Positions 16,872 through 26,290 of a stretch of 64,000 nucleotides of DNA are shown in pieces (within the stretch, counting starts at the first letter, position 1; each line of letters begins with the position of its first letter). The notes below the pieces were generated by a model. That model did not search any database, had not been told where the DNA came from, and was given only the letters and a program-made list of their open reading frames with translations. This stretch comes from Pseudomonas sp. GD04091 (GTDB lineage: Bacteria > Pseudomonadota > Gammaproteobacteria > Pseudomonadales > Pseudomonadaceae). The stretch covers positions 34,903 through 98,902 of the forward strand of contig NZ_JAOEBG010000022.1 in NCBI RefSeq assembly GCF_029836165.1, in the 5' to 3' direction. The position numbers were made by a program, and so were the translations under genes.

Positions 16872-17879
16872 ATGACCTTCACCCCTCGCCAGATCACCCT
16901 CGCCAGCTGGGTCATCGTCATGGCCGGCCTGCTGCTGGCGCTGCCCCTGAAGCTGTTGCCGAGCCTGCTGGCCGGCCTGCTGGTTTACGAGCTGGTCAAC
17001 ATGCTCACCCCCAGGCTGCAGCCGCTGATTGCCGGGCAGCGCGCGCGCTGGCTGGCGGTGGCCCTGCTGGGCACGCTGGTGGTGAGCACGCTCACGCTGC
17101 TGATCGCCGGCGCCTTCAGCTTCCTGCTGCACGAAGCCGAGAACCCCGGCGCTTCGCTGGACAAGTTCATGGGCCTGGTCGAGCGCGCCCGTGGCCAGCT
17201 GCCGCCGTTCATCGAAGCCTACCTGCCGGCCAGCGCCGCCGAGTTCAAGGTGGCCATCGGCGACTGGATCAAGAGCCACCTGAGCGATCTGCAACTGGTC
17301 GGCAAAGGCATGGCGCACATGTTCGTGACGCTGCTGATCGGCATGATCCTCGGCGCCATCGTCGCCTTGCAGCGCCTGCCCGACCTGTCCCGGCGCAAGC
17401 CCCTGGCCGCGGCGCTGTTCGAGCGCCTGAGCCTGCTGGTGCAGGCGTTTCGCAACATCGTCTTCGCGCAGATCAAGATCTCGCTGCTCAACACCGTGTT
17501 CACCGGCATCTTTCTCGCCGTGGTGCTGCCACTGTTCGGCGTGCACCTGCCGCTGACCAAGACGCTGATCGTGCTGACGTTCCTGCTTGGGCTGCTGCCG
17601 GTGATCGGCAATCTGATGTCCAACACCCTGATCACCATTGTCGGCTTGTCGCTGTCGATCTGGGTGGCGGCGGCGGCGCTGGGGTACCTGATCGTCATCC
17701 ACAAGGTCGAGTATTTCCTCAACGCGCGGATCGTCGGCGGGCAGATCAGTGCCAAGGCCTGGGAGCTGTTGCTGGCGATGCTGGTGTTCGAGGCGGCGTT
17801 CGGGTTGCCGGGGGTGGTGGCGGGGCCGATCTATTACGCCTACCTGAAGAGTGAGTTGAAGCGGGCGGAGTTGGTCTGA
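16872..17879 (+). CDS. AI-2E/PerM-family membrane protein
   Basis: 335-residue inner-membrane protein of the AI-2 exporter-like (PerM/TqsA/YdiK) superfamily, with about seven or eight membrane segments: pairs near the N-terminus, a soluble amphipathic stretch (residues about 90-140) and the closing helices. The conserved late motif TFLLGLLPVIGNLMSNTLI and the GPIYYAYLKSEL tail are present. Some relatives move autoinducer-2 or ions, others are uncharacterised, so a transport role is inferred only. It follows psiF by 70 bases on the same strand and could be co-transcribed. Confidence 0.78.
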   Translation: MTFTPRQITLASWVIVMAGLLLALPLKLLPSLLAGLLVYELVNMLTPRLQPLIAGQRARWLAVALLGTLVVSTLTLLIAGAFSFLLHEAENPGASLDKFMGLVERARGQLPPFIEAYLPASAAEFKVAIGDWIKSHLSDLQLVGKGMAHMFVTLLIGMILGAIVALQRLPDLSRRKPLAAALFERLSLLVQAFRNIVFAQIKISLLNTVFTGIFLAVVLPLFGVHLPLTKTLIVLTFLLGLLPVIGNLMSNTLITIVGLSLSIWVAAAALGYLIVIHKVEYFLNARIVGGQISAKAWELLLAMLVFEAAFGLPGVVAGPIYYAYLKSELKRAELV

Positions 17880-17887
17880 CAGATTGC

Positions 17888-17970
17888 TGGGGCCCTTTCG
17901 CGACACAAGGCCGCTCCCACATCTTCTGTGGGAGCGGCCTTGTGTCGCGAAAGGGCCGCAAGGCGGCCCC
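17888..17970. repeat. REP inverted pair between AI-2E-family gene and yegD
   Basis: A tight pair of facing CCTTTCGCGACACAAGGCCGC units with only a few bases between the arms could form a long hairpin at the ends of two convergent genes. Confidence 0.88.
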
Positions 17971-17978
17971 GGGATTGT

Positions 17979-19250
17979 TCAGGCGGCGCCGTAGCGCTTG
18001 CGCGCTTCGATCGCCAGCCCGCTGCCGATGCTGCCGAAGATGTTGCCTTCCACATGCCGCGCATTGGGCAGCATCGCCGCCACGCTGTTGCGCAGCGCCG
18101 GGATACCGCTGGAACCACCGGTGAAGAACACCGTGTCCACCTGCCCCTCGCTGACGCCAGCCTTGGCCAGCAGCTCGGTGACGCTGCCGCGCACCCGCTG
18201 CAGCAACCCGTCGATGGCGTCCTCGAACAGCGCCCGGGTCAGCTCGGCGGCCAGGGCCGGCTCGACCCGGCCCAGGTCGATGCGGCGGCTGTCGCGGTCG
18301 GTCAGCTCGATCTTGCTGGCCTCCACTTCCATCGCCAGCCAGTGCCCGGCGCGCTGCTCGATCAGGTTGAACAGGCGGTCGATGCCGAGGGTGTCCTCGA
18401 TGTCGTAGCGCATGTTGCCCAGGGCCAGCTGCGATTTCTGCGCGTACAGGGCGTTGATGGTGTGCCAGGTGGCCAGGTTGAGGTGGTAGCTGGTGGGCAT
18501 CAGCGCACCGCTCTTCATCCGGCTGCCGTAGCCGAACAGCGGCATCACGCCCTGCAGGCTCAACTGCTTGTCGAAGTCGGTTCCGCCGATGTGCACGCCG
18601 CCGGTGGCGAGGATGTCGTCCTGGCGCTCGTCCACCAGATGGCGCTCGGGCGACAGGCGGATCAGGGTGAAGTCCGAGGTACCGCCGCCGATATCGACGA
18701 TCAGCACCAGCTCTTCACGGCTGATGCCCGACTCGTAGTCGAACGCCGCGGCGATCGGCTCGTACTGGAACGACACGTCCTTGAAGCCGATCTTGCGCGC
18801 AACCTCGGCCAGGGTGTCCTCGGCCTCCTGGTCGGCGGCCGGGTCTTCGTCGACGAAGAACACCGGGCGGCCCAGCACCACTTGGTCGAAGTCACGACCG
18901 GCATCGGCTTCGGCACGCTTTTTCAGCTCGCCGATGAACATGCCCAGCAGGTCCTTGAACGGCAGGGCGCTGCCCAGCACGCTGGTGTCGTGCTTGATCA
19001 GCTTGGAGCCCAGCAGGCTCTTGAGCGAGCGCATCAGGCGGCCTTCGTAGCCTTCCAGGTATTCGTGCAGGGCCAGGCGGCCATACACCGGTCGACGCTC
19101 CTCGATGTTGAAGAAGACCACCGACGGCAGGGTGATCTTGCCGTCTTCCAGGGCGATCAGCGATTCGACGCCCGGGCGGTGCCAGCCGACCGTGGAGTTG
19201 GAGGTGCCGAAGTCGATGCCGAGGGCGCGGGCCGGGGATACGTCAGACAT
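17979..19250 (-). CDS. yegD: YegD-type Hsp70-family protein
   Basis: 423-residue actin-fold ATPase of the Hsp70 superfamily that lacks the C-terminal substrate-binding domain of DnaK. The phosphate-1 motif GIDFGTSNSTVGW is at residues 11-23, followed by the phosphate-2 motif VDIGGGTSDFTL and the adenosine motif FFTGGSSGIPALR. Length and motifs fit E. coli YegD (about 450 residues). Function is unknown; chaperone-like or regulatory ATPase roles are possible. It is divergent from cbpA, a J-protein, with a 163-base shared gap, suggesting a functional link. Confidence 0.85.
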   Translation of the reverse strand: MSDVSPARALGIDFGTSNSTVGWHRPGVESLIALEDGKITLPSVVFFNIEERRPVYGRLALHEYLEGYEGRLMRSLKSLLGSKLIKHDTSVLGSALPFKDLLGMFIGELKKRAEADAGRDFDQVVLGRPVFFVDEDPAADQEAEDTLAEVARKIGFKDVSFQYEPIAAAFDYESGISREELVLIVDIGGGTSDFTLIRLSPERHLVDERQDDILATGGVHIGGTDFDKQLSLQGVMPLFGYGSRMKSGALMPTSYHLNLATWHTINALYAQKSQLALGNMRYDIEDTLGIDRLFNLIEQRAGHWLAMEVEASKIELTDRDSRRIDLGRVEPALAAELTRALFEDAIDGLLQRVRGSVTELLAKAGVSEGQVDTVFFTGGSSGIPALRNSVAAMLPNARHVEGNIFGSIGSGLAIEARKRYGAA

Positions 19251-19413
19251 GAGGGAGAGCTTCCGGAGGCAAAACGGCCGCGCAGTTTATGCGAGTCTGC
19301 GGCTAAATCAAGACCGGTCGTCTGCGATAGCGCAACCCCGGATGAACCTTGAAAGGCTATGCTTGACCCCAATCTTCAGTAGCAATACGTACATTCACAT
19401 CGGTGATCCATAG

Positions 19414-20373
19414 ATGGACTTCAAAGACTATTACAAGATACTCGGCGTCGAGGCGAGCGCGGACGAGAAGGCGATCAAGGCCGCGTACCGCAAGCTCGCG
19501 CGCAAGTATCACCCCGACGTCAGCAAGGAGCGTGACGCCGAGGACAAGTTCAAGGAGGCCAACGAGGCCTACGAAGTGCTCGGCGACAAGGACAAGCGCG
19601 CCGAGTACGACGAGATCCGCAAGTACGGCGGCCAGCATGGCCGGCCGTTCCAGGCGCCGCCTGGCTGGGAGTCGCGCGGCGGCAGTGGCGGCGGCTTCGA
19701 GGGCGGCGATTTTTCCGATTTCTTCAGCTCGATCTTCGGCGCCCGGGGCGGCAACCCCTTCGGTGGCGGCGGTGGCCGGCAGCAACGCAGTGCCGGCAGG
19801 CGAGGGCAGGACGTGGAACTGGAACTGGCGGTCTTCCTCGAAGAGACCCTGAACAAGGAATCCAAGCAGATCAGCTTCCAGGTGCCGCAGACCAACGGCG
19901 CCGGGCAGCGCACCGGGTTCACCACCAAGACCCTGAACGTGAAGATCCCCGCCGGAGTGACCGACGGCGAGCGCATCCGCCTCAAGGGCCAGGGTGCGCC
20001 GGGTGTCGGTGGCGGCGCCAATGGCGACCTGTTCCTGACCATTCGCATGGCACCGCACCCGCTGTTCGATGTCGAAGGTCATGACCTGATCATCACCGTG
20101 CCGCTGGCGCCGTGGGAAGCGGCGCTCGGCGCCAAGGTGGCGGTGCCGACCCTGACCGGCAAGATCAACCTGACCATCCGCCCCGACAGCCAGAGCGGCC
20201 AGCGCCTGCGGGTCAAGGGCATGGGCCTTTTGAACAAGCAGGGCGAGCGCGGCGACCTGTATGCCCAGCTCAAGGTGGTCATGCCCACCCAATCCGATGA
20301 CGCAGTTCGCGCATTGTGGACCCAGCTCTCCGAGAAAGCCGCGTTCAATCCGAGGACTCAATGGAGTAAGTGA
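19414..20373 (+). CDS. cbpA: CbpA, DnaJ-type curved-DNA-binding co-chaperone
   Basis: 319-residue J-protein. The J domain covers residues 1-70 with the key HPD in KYHPDVSK; a Gly/Phe-rich linker (about 75-130) follows, then two beta-barrel substrate domains (VELELAVFLEETL to the C-terminus). There is no zinc-finger region, which separates it from DnaJ. CbpA stimulates DnaK and can also bind curved DNA. It forms an operon with cbpM, the start of which is two bases after the cbpA stop. In E. coli it is induced in stationary phase. Confidence 0.92.
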   Translation: MDFKDYYKILGVEASADEKAIKAAYRKLARKYHPDVSKERDAEDKFKEANEAYEVLGDKDKRAEYDEIRKYGGQHGRPFQAPPGWESRGGSGGGFEGGDFSDFFSSIFGARGGNPFGGGGGRQQRSAGRRGQDVELELAVFLEETLNKESKQISFQVPQTNGAGQRTGFTTKTLNVKIPAGVTDGERIRLKGQGAPGVGGGANGDLFLTIRMAPHPLFDVEGHDLIITVPLAPWEAALGAKVAVPTLTGKINLTIRPDSQSGQRLRVKGMGLLNKQGERGDLYAQLKVVMPTQSDDAVRALWTQLSEKAAFNPRTQWSK

Positions 20374-20375
20374 TC

Positions 20376-20681
20376 ATGAGCAGCACCCTGATCGTTCAAC
20401 TGGACATGCGTACCCTTTGCCAGGAGGCCGATGTATCGGCCGACTGGGTGATCGAGATCGTCGAGCACGGCATCGTTGAACCTTCGGGGCGAACGCCGGA
20501 GGAATGGGTGTTCGATGATCGCGCGCCGGTGACGTTGAAGCGCGCGGTGAAGCTGCATCAGGAGCTGGAGCTGGAGTGGGAAGGGGTGGCGCTGGCGTTG
20601 GAATTGCTGGAAGAGGTGCAGCAGTTGCGCAGCGAGAACAGCATGTTGAAGCAGCGGTTGGGTAGGTTTACCCAGATGTGA
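20376..20681 (+). CDS. cbpM: CbpM, chaperone modulator of CbpA
   Basis: 101-residue protein of the MerR-like CbpM family, which binds the CbpA J domain and inhibits its co-chaperone and DNA-binding activity. The conserved LCQEADVSADWVIEIVEHGI block (residues 13-32) and a C-terminal leucine-rich coiled coil (LELLEEVQQLRSENSMLKQ) are visible. ATG 20376 is chosen over a GTG two codons earlier that overlaps the cbpA stop. Position directly after cbpA supports the call. Confidence 0.9.
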   Translation: MSSTLIVQLDMRTLCQEADVSADWVIEIVEHGIVEPSGRTPEEWVFDDRAPVTLKRAVKLHQELELEWEGVALALELLEEVQQLRSENSMLKQRLGRFTQM

Positions 20682-20702
20682 CGGGTATGACCTGTGAGAA
20701 TC

Positions 20703-20810
20703 TGGGGCTGCTGCGCAGCCCTTTCGCGACACAAGGCCGCTCCTACAAGGGATCGCGGTCGTCTGTAGGAGCGGCCTTGTGTCGCGAAAGGGGCGCAAGG
20801 CGCCCCCAGC
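20703..20810. repeat. REP inverted pair after cbpM
   Basis: Facing CCTTTCGCGACACAAGGCCGC units lie between the convergent cbpM and GNAT genes. Confidence 0.88.
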
Positions 20811-20811
20811 T

Positions 20812-21345
20812 TCACGAGACTTTCGCGATGACTTTGAAGTACAACGCCGTCGCCCGATAAACCCCGTCCGGGCCGCAGGCATAATCCGGAATCTCCCCCG
20901 CCTTGCTGTACCCCTGCGCCCGATAGAACGCCTCGGCTTCGGACCCGGCCTCGGTATCGAGAAACAGCATCCCCCGCCCGATCCGCCGCGCCTCGGCCTC
21001 CAGCGCCCCCATCAACTGCTGCCCCAGCCCACGCCGCCGCGCATCGCTGTGCACCAGCAGCTTCTGCACCTCGCCGCGGTTCAGCCCGTTGGGCTTCAGG
21101 CACAGCCCCAACTGCACGCTGCCCAGCACCTCCTGCCCCAGGGCAATGACCCAGAGCAGTTGCTCGCCACTGGCCAGCTTTGCCTTCACCTCATCGAAGT
21201 AAGCCTTGGCTTGCTGTTCATCGATTTCGGCAAGAAACCCCACCGAAGCGCCCTGGCGCACCGCATCGAGCAAAAGGGCCACCAGGCCGTCGCGGTAGTA
21301 CGCCAGGCCTTCGTGGGTCACGCGGTGCAGTTGGGCGCTGTTCAT
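20812..21345 (-). CDS. GNAT-family N-acetyltransferase
   Basis: 177-residue acetyltransferase. The acetyl-CoA site is the LLVHSDARRRGLGQQLMGAL segment (R-R-x-G-L-G), preceded by the beta-4 strand region GEVQK and followed by GMLFLDTEAGSEAEAFY. It lacks any signal or membrane segment. It lies five bases after the next GNAT gene on the same strand, so the two are co-transcribed and probably translated together. The acceptor substrate cannot be deduced. Confidence 0.8.
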   Translation of the reverse strand: MNSAQLHRVTHEGLAYYRDGLVALLLDAVRQGASVGFLAEIDEQQAKAYFDEVKAKLASGEQLLWVIALGQEVLGSVQLGLCLKPNGLNRGEVQKLLVHSDARRRGLGQQLMGALEAEARRIGRGMLFLDTEAGSEAEAFYRAQGYSKAGEIPDYACGPDGVYRATALYFKVIAKVS

Positions 21346-21350
21346 GGGCT

Positions 21351-21875
21351 TCAGGTCCTTGAAGGGGGAAGGGTATTGTCGTCCAGGTAAAGCTGCATGA
21401 AGGTCAGGTCCAGCCAGCGGCCGAACTTCACCCCCACCTGCGGCATCTGTCCGGTGATGCTGAAGCCCAGCCGTTCGTGCAGGCGGATCGACGCTGCATT
21501 GCCACTCTCGATGGCGGCGACCATCACGTGCTTGTCGCAGCCGCGAGCCCGTTCGATCAGCGCCTCCATCAGGACGGGACCCAGGCCCTTGCCGCGCTGG
21601 TCGCCACGGATATAGACCGAATGCTCGACGGTATGCCGAAAACCTTCGAACGGCCGCCAGTCACCGAACGAGGCATAGCCCAGCACGCCACTGTCATCCA
21701 CCGCTACCAGGATCGGATAGCCCTGCTGCGCGCGGGCCTCGAACCAGGCCAGGCGATTGGCCAGGTCCACCGGGGTTTCGTTCCAGATCGCCGTGGTGTT
21801 GGCCACGGCGTCGTTGTAGATGTCGAGGATGCCCGGCACGTCGTCGGTCAGGGCGTCGCGGATCTGGTAACTCAT
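21351..21875 (-). CDS. GNAT acetyltransferase of the phosphinothricin/methionine sulfoximine type
   Basis: 174-residue GNAT enzyme. IRDALTDDVPGILDIYNDAV, the NETPVDLANRLAWF stretch, the RPFEGFRHTVEHSVYI block and the acetyl-CoA motif RGDQRGKGLGPVLM match the Bar/Pat/MddA group, which acetylates phosphinothricin, methionine sulfone and sulfoximine. ATG 21875 begins the homology. It sits 31 bases after urtE and just ahead of a second GNAT gene, so it may be read through from the urt operon. The group assignment is firm; the physiological substrate is inferred. Confidence 0.82.
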   Translation of the reverse strand: MSYQIRDALTDDVPGILDIYNDAVANTTAIWNETPVDLANRLAWFEARAQQGYPILVAVDDSGVLGYASFGDWRPFEGFRHTVEHSVYIRGDQRGKGLGPVLMEALIERARGCDKHVMVAAIESGNAASIRLHERLGFSITGQMPQVGVKFGRWLDLTFMQLYLDDNTLPPSRT

Positions 21876-21906
21876 GACAGCGTCTCGCAAGGGAAGTGGT
21901 TGCAGA

Positions 21907-22605
21907 TTAAATGGTAACCAGGCCGCGCACACCTTCGGCCTGCATGTTTTCGCCCCGGCCGCGCTGGACGATTTCGCCGCGGGCCATGACCAGGTATTGG
22001 TCGGCCAGTTCCTCGGCGAAGTCGTAGAACTGCTCCACCAGCAGGATGGCCATGTCGCCACGGTCGGCCAGCTTGCGGATCACCGCGCCGATCTCCTTGA
22101 TCACCGAGGGCTGGATGCCTTCGGTGGGCTCGTCGAGGATCAGCAGGCGCGGGCGGCTGGCCAGCGCGCGGCCGATGGCCAGCTGTTGCTGCTGGCCGCC
22201 CGAGAGGTCGCCGCCACGGCGTTGTTTCATCTGCTCCAGCACCGGGAACAGTTCGTAGATGAAGGCCGGGACTTCCCGCGCCTCGCGGGCGGGGAAGCGT
22301 GACAGGCCCATCAGCAGGTTTTCCTCGACGGTCAGGCGCGGGAAGATCTCGCGGCCCTGCGGCACGTAGGCGATGCCGGCCTGGACCCGCTGTTGGGGCT
22401 TGAGCGTGGTGATCGGCTTGCCTTCCCACTCCACGCGGCCCTCGCGGGCCGGCAGCAGGCCCATCAGGCAGCGCAGCAGGGTGGTCTTGCCCACGCCGTT
22501 GCGGCCCAGCAGGCAGGTGACTTCGCCGACCTTCGCCTCGAAGGACAGGCCGCGCAGGATGTGGCTGCCGCCGTAGTACTGGTGCAGGGTGTCGATTTTC
22601 AGCAT
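21907..22605 (-). CDS. urtE: UrtE, urea ABC transporter ATPase
   Basis: 232-residue LivF-type ATPase of the urea importer. Walker A is GRNGVGKTT (residues about 32-40), the signature LSGGQQQQLAIGRAL and Walker B LLILDEPTEGIQ, the last being characteristic of UrtE. Reading frames that extend upstream run through a REP element, so ATG 22605 is the start. A REP pair separates it from urtD, which is unusual inside an operon and may modulate the amount of urtE message. Confidence 0.9.
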   Translation of the reverse strand: MLKIDTLHQYYGGSHILRGLSFEAKVGEVTCLLGRNGVGKTTLLRCLMGLLPAREGRVEWEGKPITTLKPQQRVQAGIAYVPQGREIFPRLTVEENLLMGLSRFPAREAREVPAFIYELFPVLEQMKQRRGGDLSGGQQQQLAIGRALASRPRLLILDEPTEGIQPSVIKEIGAVIRKLADRGDMAILLVEQFYDFAEELADQYLVMARGEIVQRGRGENMQAEGVRGLVTI

Positions 22606-22639
22606 GTGCGGTTCCTGGAGTGTTTGCATTTTGGCTATT

Positions 22640-22725
22640 GGGGCCGCCTTGCGGCCCTTTCGCGACACAAGGCCGCTCCTACAGGACTGCGGCCTTGTGT
22701 CGCGAGAGGGCTGCGCAGCAGGCCC
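22640..22725. repeat. REP inverted pair inside the urt operon
   Basis: A close pair of facing CCTTTCGCGACACAAGGCCGC units in the 126-base urtD-urtE gap; the right arm is slightly degenerate (CGCGAGAGG). Confidence 0.85.
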
Positions 22726-22731
22726 AGAGAT

Positions 22732-23585
<854 letters not shown>

Positions 23586-23589
<4 letters not shown>

Positions 23590-24665
23590 GGCTGTCTCCT
23601 TTTCTTCACAAGGCCGACCACGCCCTTGGGCAGGTACAGGGTCACCAGAATGAACAGCGCGCCGAGGAAGAACAGCCAGTATTCCGGGAACGCGACGGTG
23701 AACCAGCTCTTCATGCCATTGACCAGGCCGGCGCCGAGCAGCGGGCCGATCAGCGTGCCGCGCCCGCCCAGGGCCACCCACACGGCGGCCTCGATGGAAT
23801 TGGTCGGCGACATCTCGCTGGGGTTGATGATGCCTACCTGCGGCACGTACAGCGCCCCGGCCAGGCCGCACAGCACGGCGCTGAGCACCCATACCAGCAG
23901 CTTGAAACCACGCGGGTCGTAGCCACAGAACATCAGGCGGTTCTCCGCATCGCGCACGGCGGTGAGCAGGCGACCGAACTTGCTCTGGGTCAGGCGCCAG
24001 CACAGGTACAGGCTGGCCAGCAGCAGGCCGACCGTGAGCAGGAACAGCACGGCCCGGGTGCCCTGGGCGGCGATGTCGAAGCCGAGGATGGTGCGAAAGC
24101 TGGTGAAGCCGTTGTTGCCGCCAAAGCCGGTCTCGTTGCGAAAGAACAGCAGCATGCCGGCGAAGGTCAGCGCCTGGGTCATGATCGAGAAGTACACGCC
24201 CTTGATCCGCGAGCGGAAGGCGAAGAAACCGAACGCCAGCGCCAGCAAGCCCGGTGCGAGCACCACCAGGCACAGCGCCCAGGCGAAGTGCTGGGTGCCG
24301 GCCCAGTACCAGGGCAGCTCGCTCCACGACAGGAAGGTCATGAACCCCGGCAGCCCGTCGCCGGCCGCCTGGCGCATCAGGTACATGCCCATGGCGTAGC
24401 CACCCAGGGCGAAGAACAGGCCGTGGCCCAGCGACAGCAGCCCGGCATAGCCCCAGACCAGGTCCAGGGCCAGGGCGACGATGGCGTAGCAGAGGATCTT
24501 GCCGACCAGAGTCAGGGTGTAGGCCGAGACCTGCAGCGTGTGTCCGTCGGGCAGCAGCGACAGCAACGGCAGGGCCAGCAGCACCAGGACGACAACGGCG
24601 CCGACGGCCAGCGACACCTGGGTGCCGGCCTTGCGCGAGGCAGTGACAATCAATGGCTGGTTCAT
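23586..24665 (-). CDS. urtC: UrtC, urea ABC transporter permease
   Basis: 359-residue LivM-type inner-membrane permease with about ten membrane segments. Family landmarks are ALDLVWGYAGLLSLGHGLFFALGG, FRSRIKGVYFSIMTQALTF and the NGFTSFRTILGFD block typical of UrtC, plus a YLPKGVVGLVKK tail. It begins one base inside the urtB stop (TGATG) and ends overlapping urtD. Confidence 0.9.
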
Positions 24666-26152
24666 CAGTCGATTACCCGTCCCTTGAGGGCGAACAGGCC
24701 TTGCGGGCGCTTCTGGATGAACAGAATGATCAGCGCAAGGATGAGGATCTTGCCCAGCACCGCACCGATCTGCGGCTCCAGCAGTTTGTTGGCGATACCC
24801 AGCCCGAAGGCCGCCCACAGGCTGCCAGCCAGCTGGCCGACGCCGCCGAGCACCACCACCAGGAACGAGTCGATGATGTAGCTCTGGCCCAGGTCCGGCC
24901 CGACGTTGCCGACCTGGCTCAGGGCCACGCCACCGAGCCCGGCGATACCGGAGCCGAGGCCGAAGGCGAGCATGTCGACGCGGCCAGTGGATACCCCACA
25001 GCAAGCCGCCATGTTGCGGTTCTGGGTGACCGCGCGCACGTTCAGGCCCAGCCGCGTGCGGTTGAGCAGCAGCCAGGTGAGCAGCACCACCGCCAGGGCG
25101 AAGCCGATGATCACCAGGCGGTTGTAGGGCAGCACCAGGTTGGGCAGCACCTGGATGCCACCGGACAGCCAGGCCGGGTTGCTCACCTCGACGTTCTGCG
25201 CGCCGAAGATCAACCGCACGGCCTGGATCAGGATCAGGCTGATGCCCCAGGTGGCCAGCAGGGTTTCCAGCGGTCGGCCGTAGAGGTGACGGATCACCGT
25301 GCGCTCCAGCGCCATGCCGACGCCCGCGCTGACGGCGAAGGCCACCGGCAGGGCGATCAGCGGGTAGAACTCGATGGCGCCGGGGGCGTAGCGCTGCAGC
25401 AGCACCTGGACCATGTAGGTGCTGTAGGCGCCGAGCATCAGCATTTCGCCATGGGCCATGTTGATCACGCCCAGCAGGCCGAAGGTGATCGCCAGGCCCA
25501 GCGCCGCCAGCAGCAGGATCGAGCCCAGCGACAGGCCGCTGAAGGCCTGGCCGAGCAGTTCGCCGACCAGCAGCTTGCGCTTGACCTGGGCCAGGCTGGT
25601 TTCAGCAGCGGTGCGCACGCCCGGGTCGGCTTCTGCATCGGGTTGCAGCAGCGCTTCAAGGCGGGTGCGGGCCAGCGGGTCGCCGGTTTCGCCGAGCAGG
25701 CGCACGGCGGCCAGGCGTACCGCGGGTTCGCTGGCGCCCAGTTGCAGGTTGGCCAGGGCCAGGCCGAGGGCGGCGTGCACGGCGGCGTCCGGTTCGCTGG
25801 CGAAGCGGCGGTCGAGGAAGGCCATCTGCGCGGGTTGCGCGGTTTTCTGCAATTGCTGGGCGGCGGCCAGGCGGATGTTGGTCTGGTCGCTGAACAGTTG
25901 GTGGCTGGCCAGGGCGTTGTCGATCAGGCCGCGCAGGCGATTGTTCAGGCGCAGTTTGCGGTTGTCGTTGTCGGCGATGCGGCCCTGGCGCAGGTTTTCC
26001 AGCAGCGCCAGGCGGGCGGCATCGGGTTGCGCGGCCCAGGTTTCGAGCAGGCGTGCCTGTTCGGCGGGCTTGGCGGTGAGGAAGAATTCACCTTCACTGG
26101 CTTGGGTGGCCAGGGGCAGTAATAACAAGAGCGTGAGCAGGAATCTGAGCAT
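24665..26152 (-). CDS. urtB: UrtB, urea ABC transporter permease with N-terminal extension
   Basis: 495-residue LivH-type permease. Residues 1-18 are a signal-like helix, residues about 20-200 a soluble, helical HEAT-like periplasmic extension, and residues about 200-490 the permease with eight or more membrane helices (SLGSILLLAALGLAITFGLLG, NMAHGEM, ATWGISLILIQ). The long N-terminal extension is characteristic of proteobacterial UrtB and explains the size compared with LivH (about 300). ATG 26152 follows a REP pair; earlier in-frame sequence is REP read-through. Confidence 0.9.
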   Translation of the reverse strand: MLRFLLTLLLLLPLATQASEGEFFLTAKPAEQARLLETWAAQPDAARLALLENLRQGRIADNDNRKLRLNNRLRGLIDNALASHQLFSDQTNIRLAAAQQLQKTAQPAQMAFLDRRFASEPDAAVHAALGLALANLQLGASEPAVRLAAVRLLGETGDPLARTRLEALLQPDAEADPGVRTAAETSLAQVKRKLLVGELLGQAFSGLSLGSILLLAALGLAITFGLLGVINMAHGEMLMLGAYSTYMVQVLLQRYAPGAIEFYPLIALPVAFAVSAGVGMALERTVIRHLYGRPLETLLATWGISLILIQAVRLIFGAQNVEVSNPAWLSGGIQVLPNLVLPYNRLVIIGFALAVVLLTWLLLNRTRLGLNVRAVTQNRNMAACCGVSTGRVDMLAFGLGSGIAGLGGVALSQVGNVGPDLGQSYIIDSFLVVVLGGVGQLAGSLWAAFGLGIANKLLEPQIGAVLGKILILALIILFIQKRPQGLFALKGRVID

Positions 26153-26180
26153 TAGGTATTCCTGTGAAGTCAGGGTAAGG

Positions 26181-26285
26181 CGAGGGCTTCGCCCTCGATC
26201 GCGACACAAGGCCGCTCCCACATTGGAACGCGATCTACCTGTGGGAGCGGCCTTGTGTCGCGAAAGGGCCGCAAAGCGGCCCCCA
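26181..26285. repeat. REP inverted pair between urtA and urtB
   Basis: Facing CGCGACACAAGGCCGCTCCCAC units lie directly after urtA. Such hairpins often let more of the binding-protein message accumulate than of downstream permease message. Confidence 0.87.
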
Positions 26286-26290
26286 GTCAC

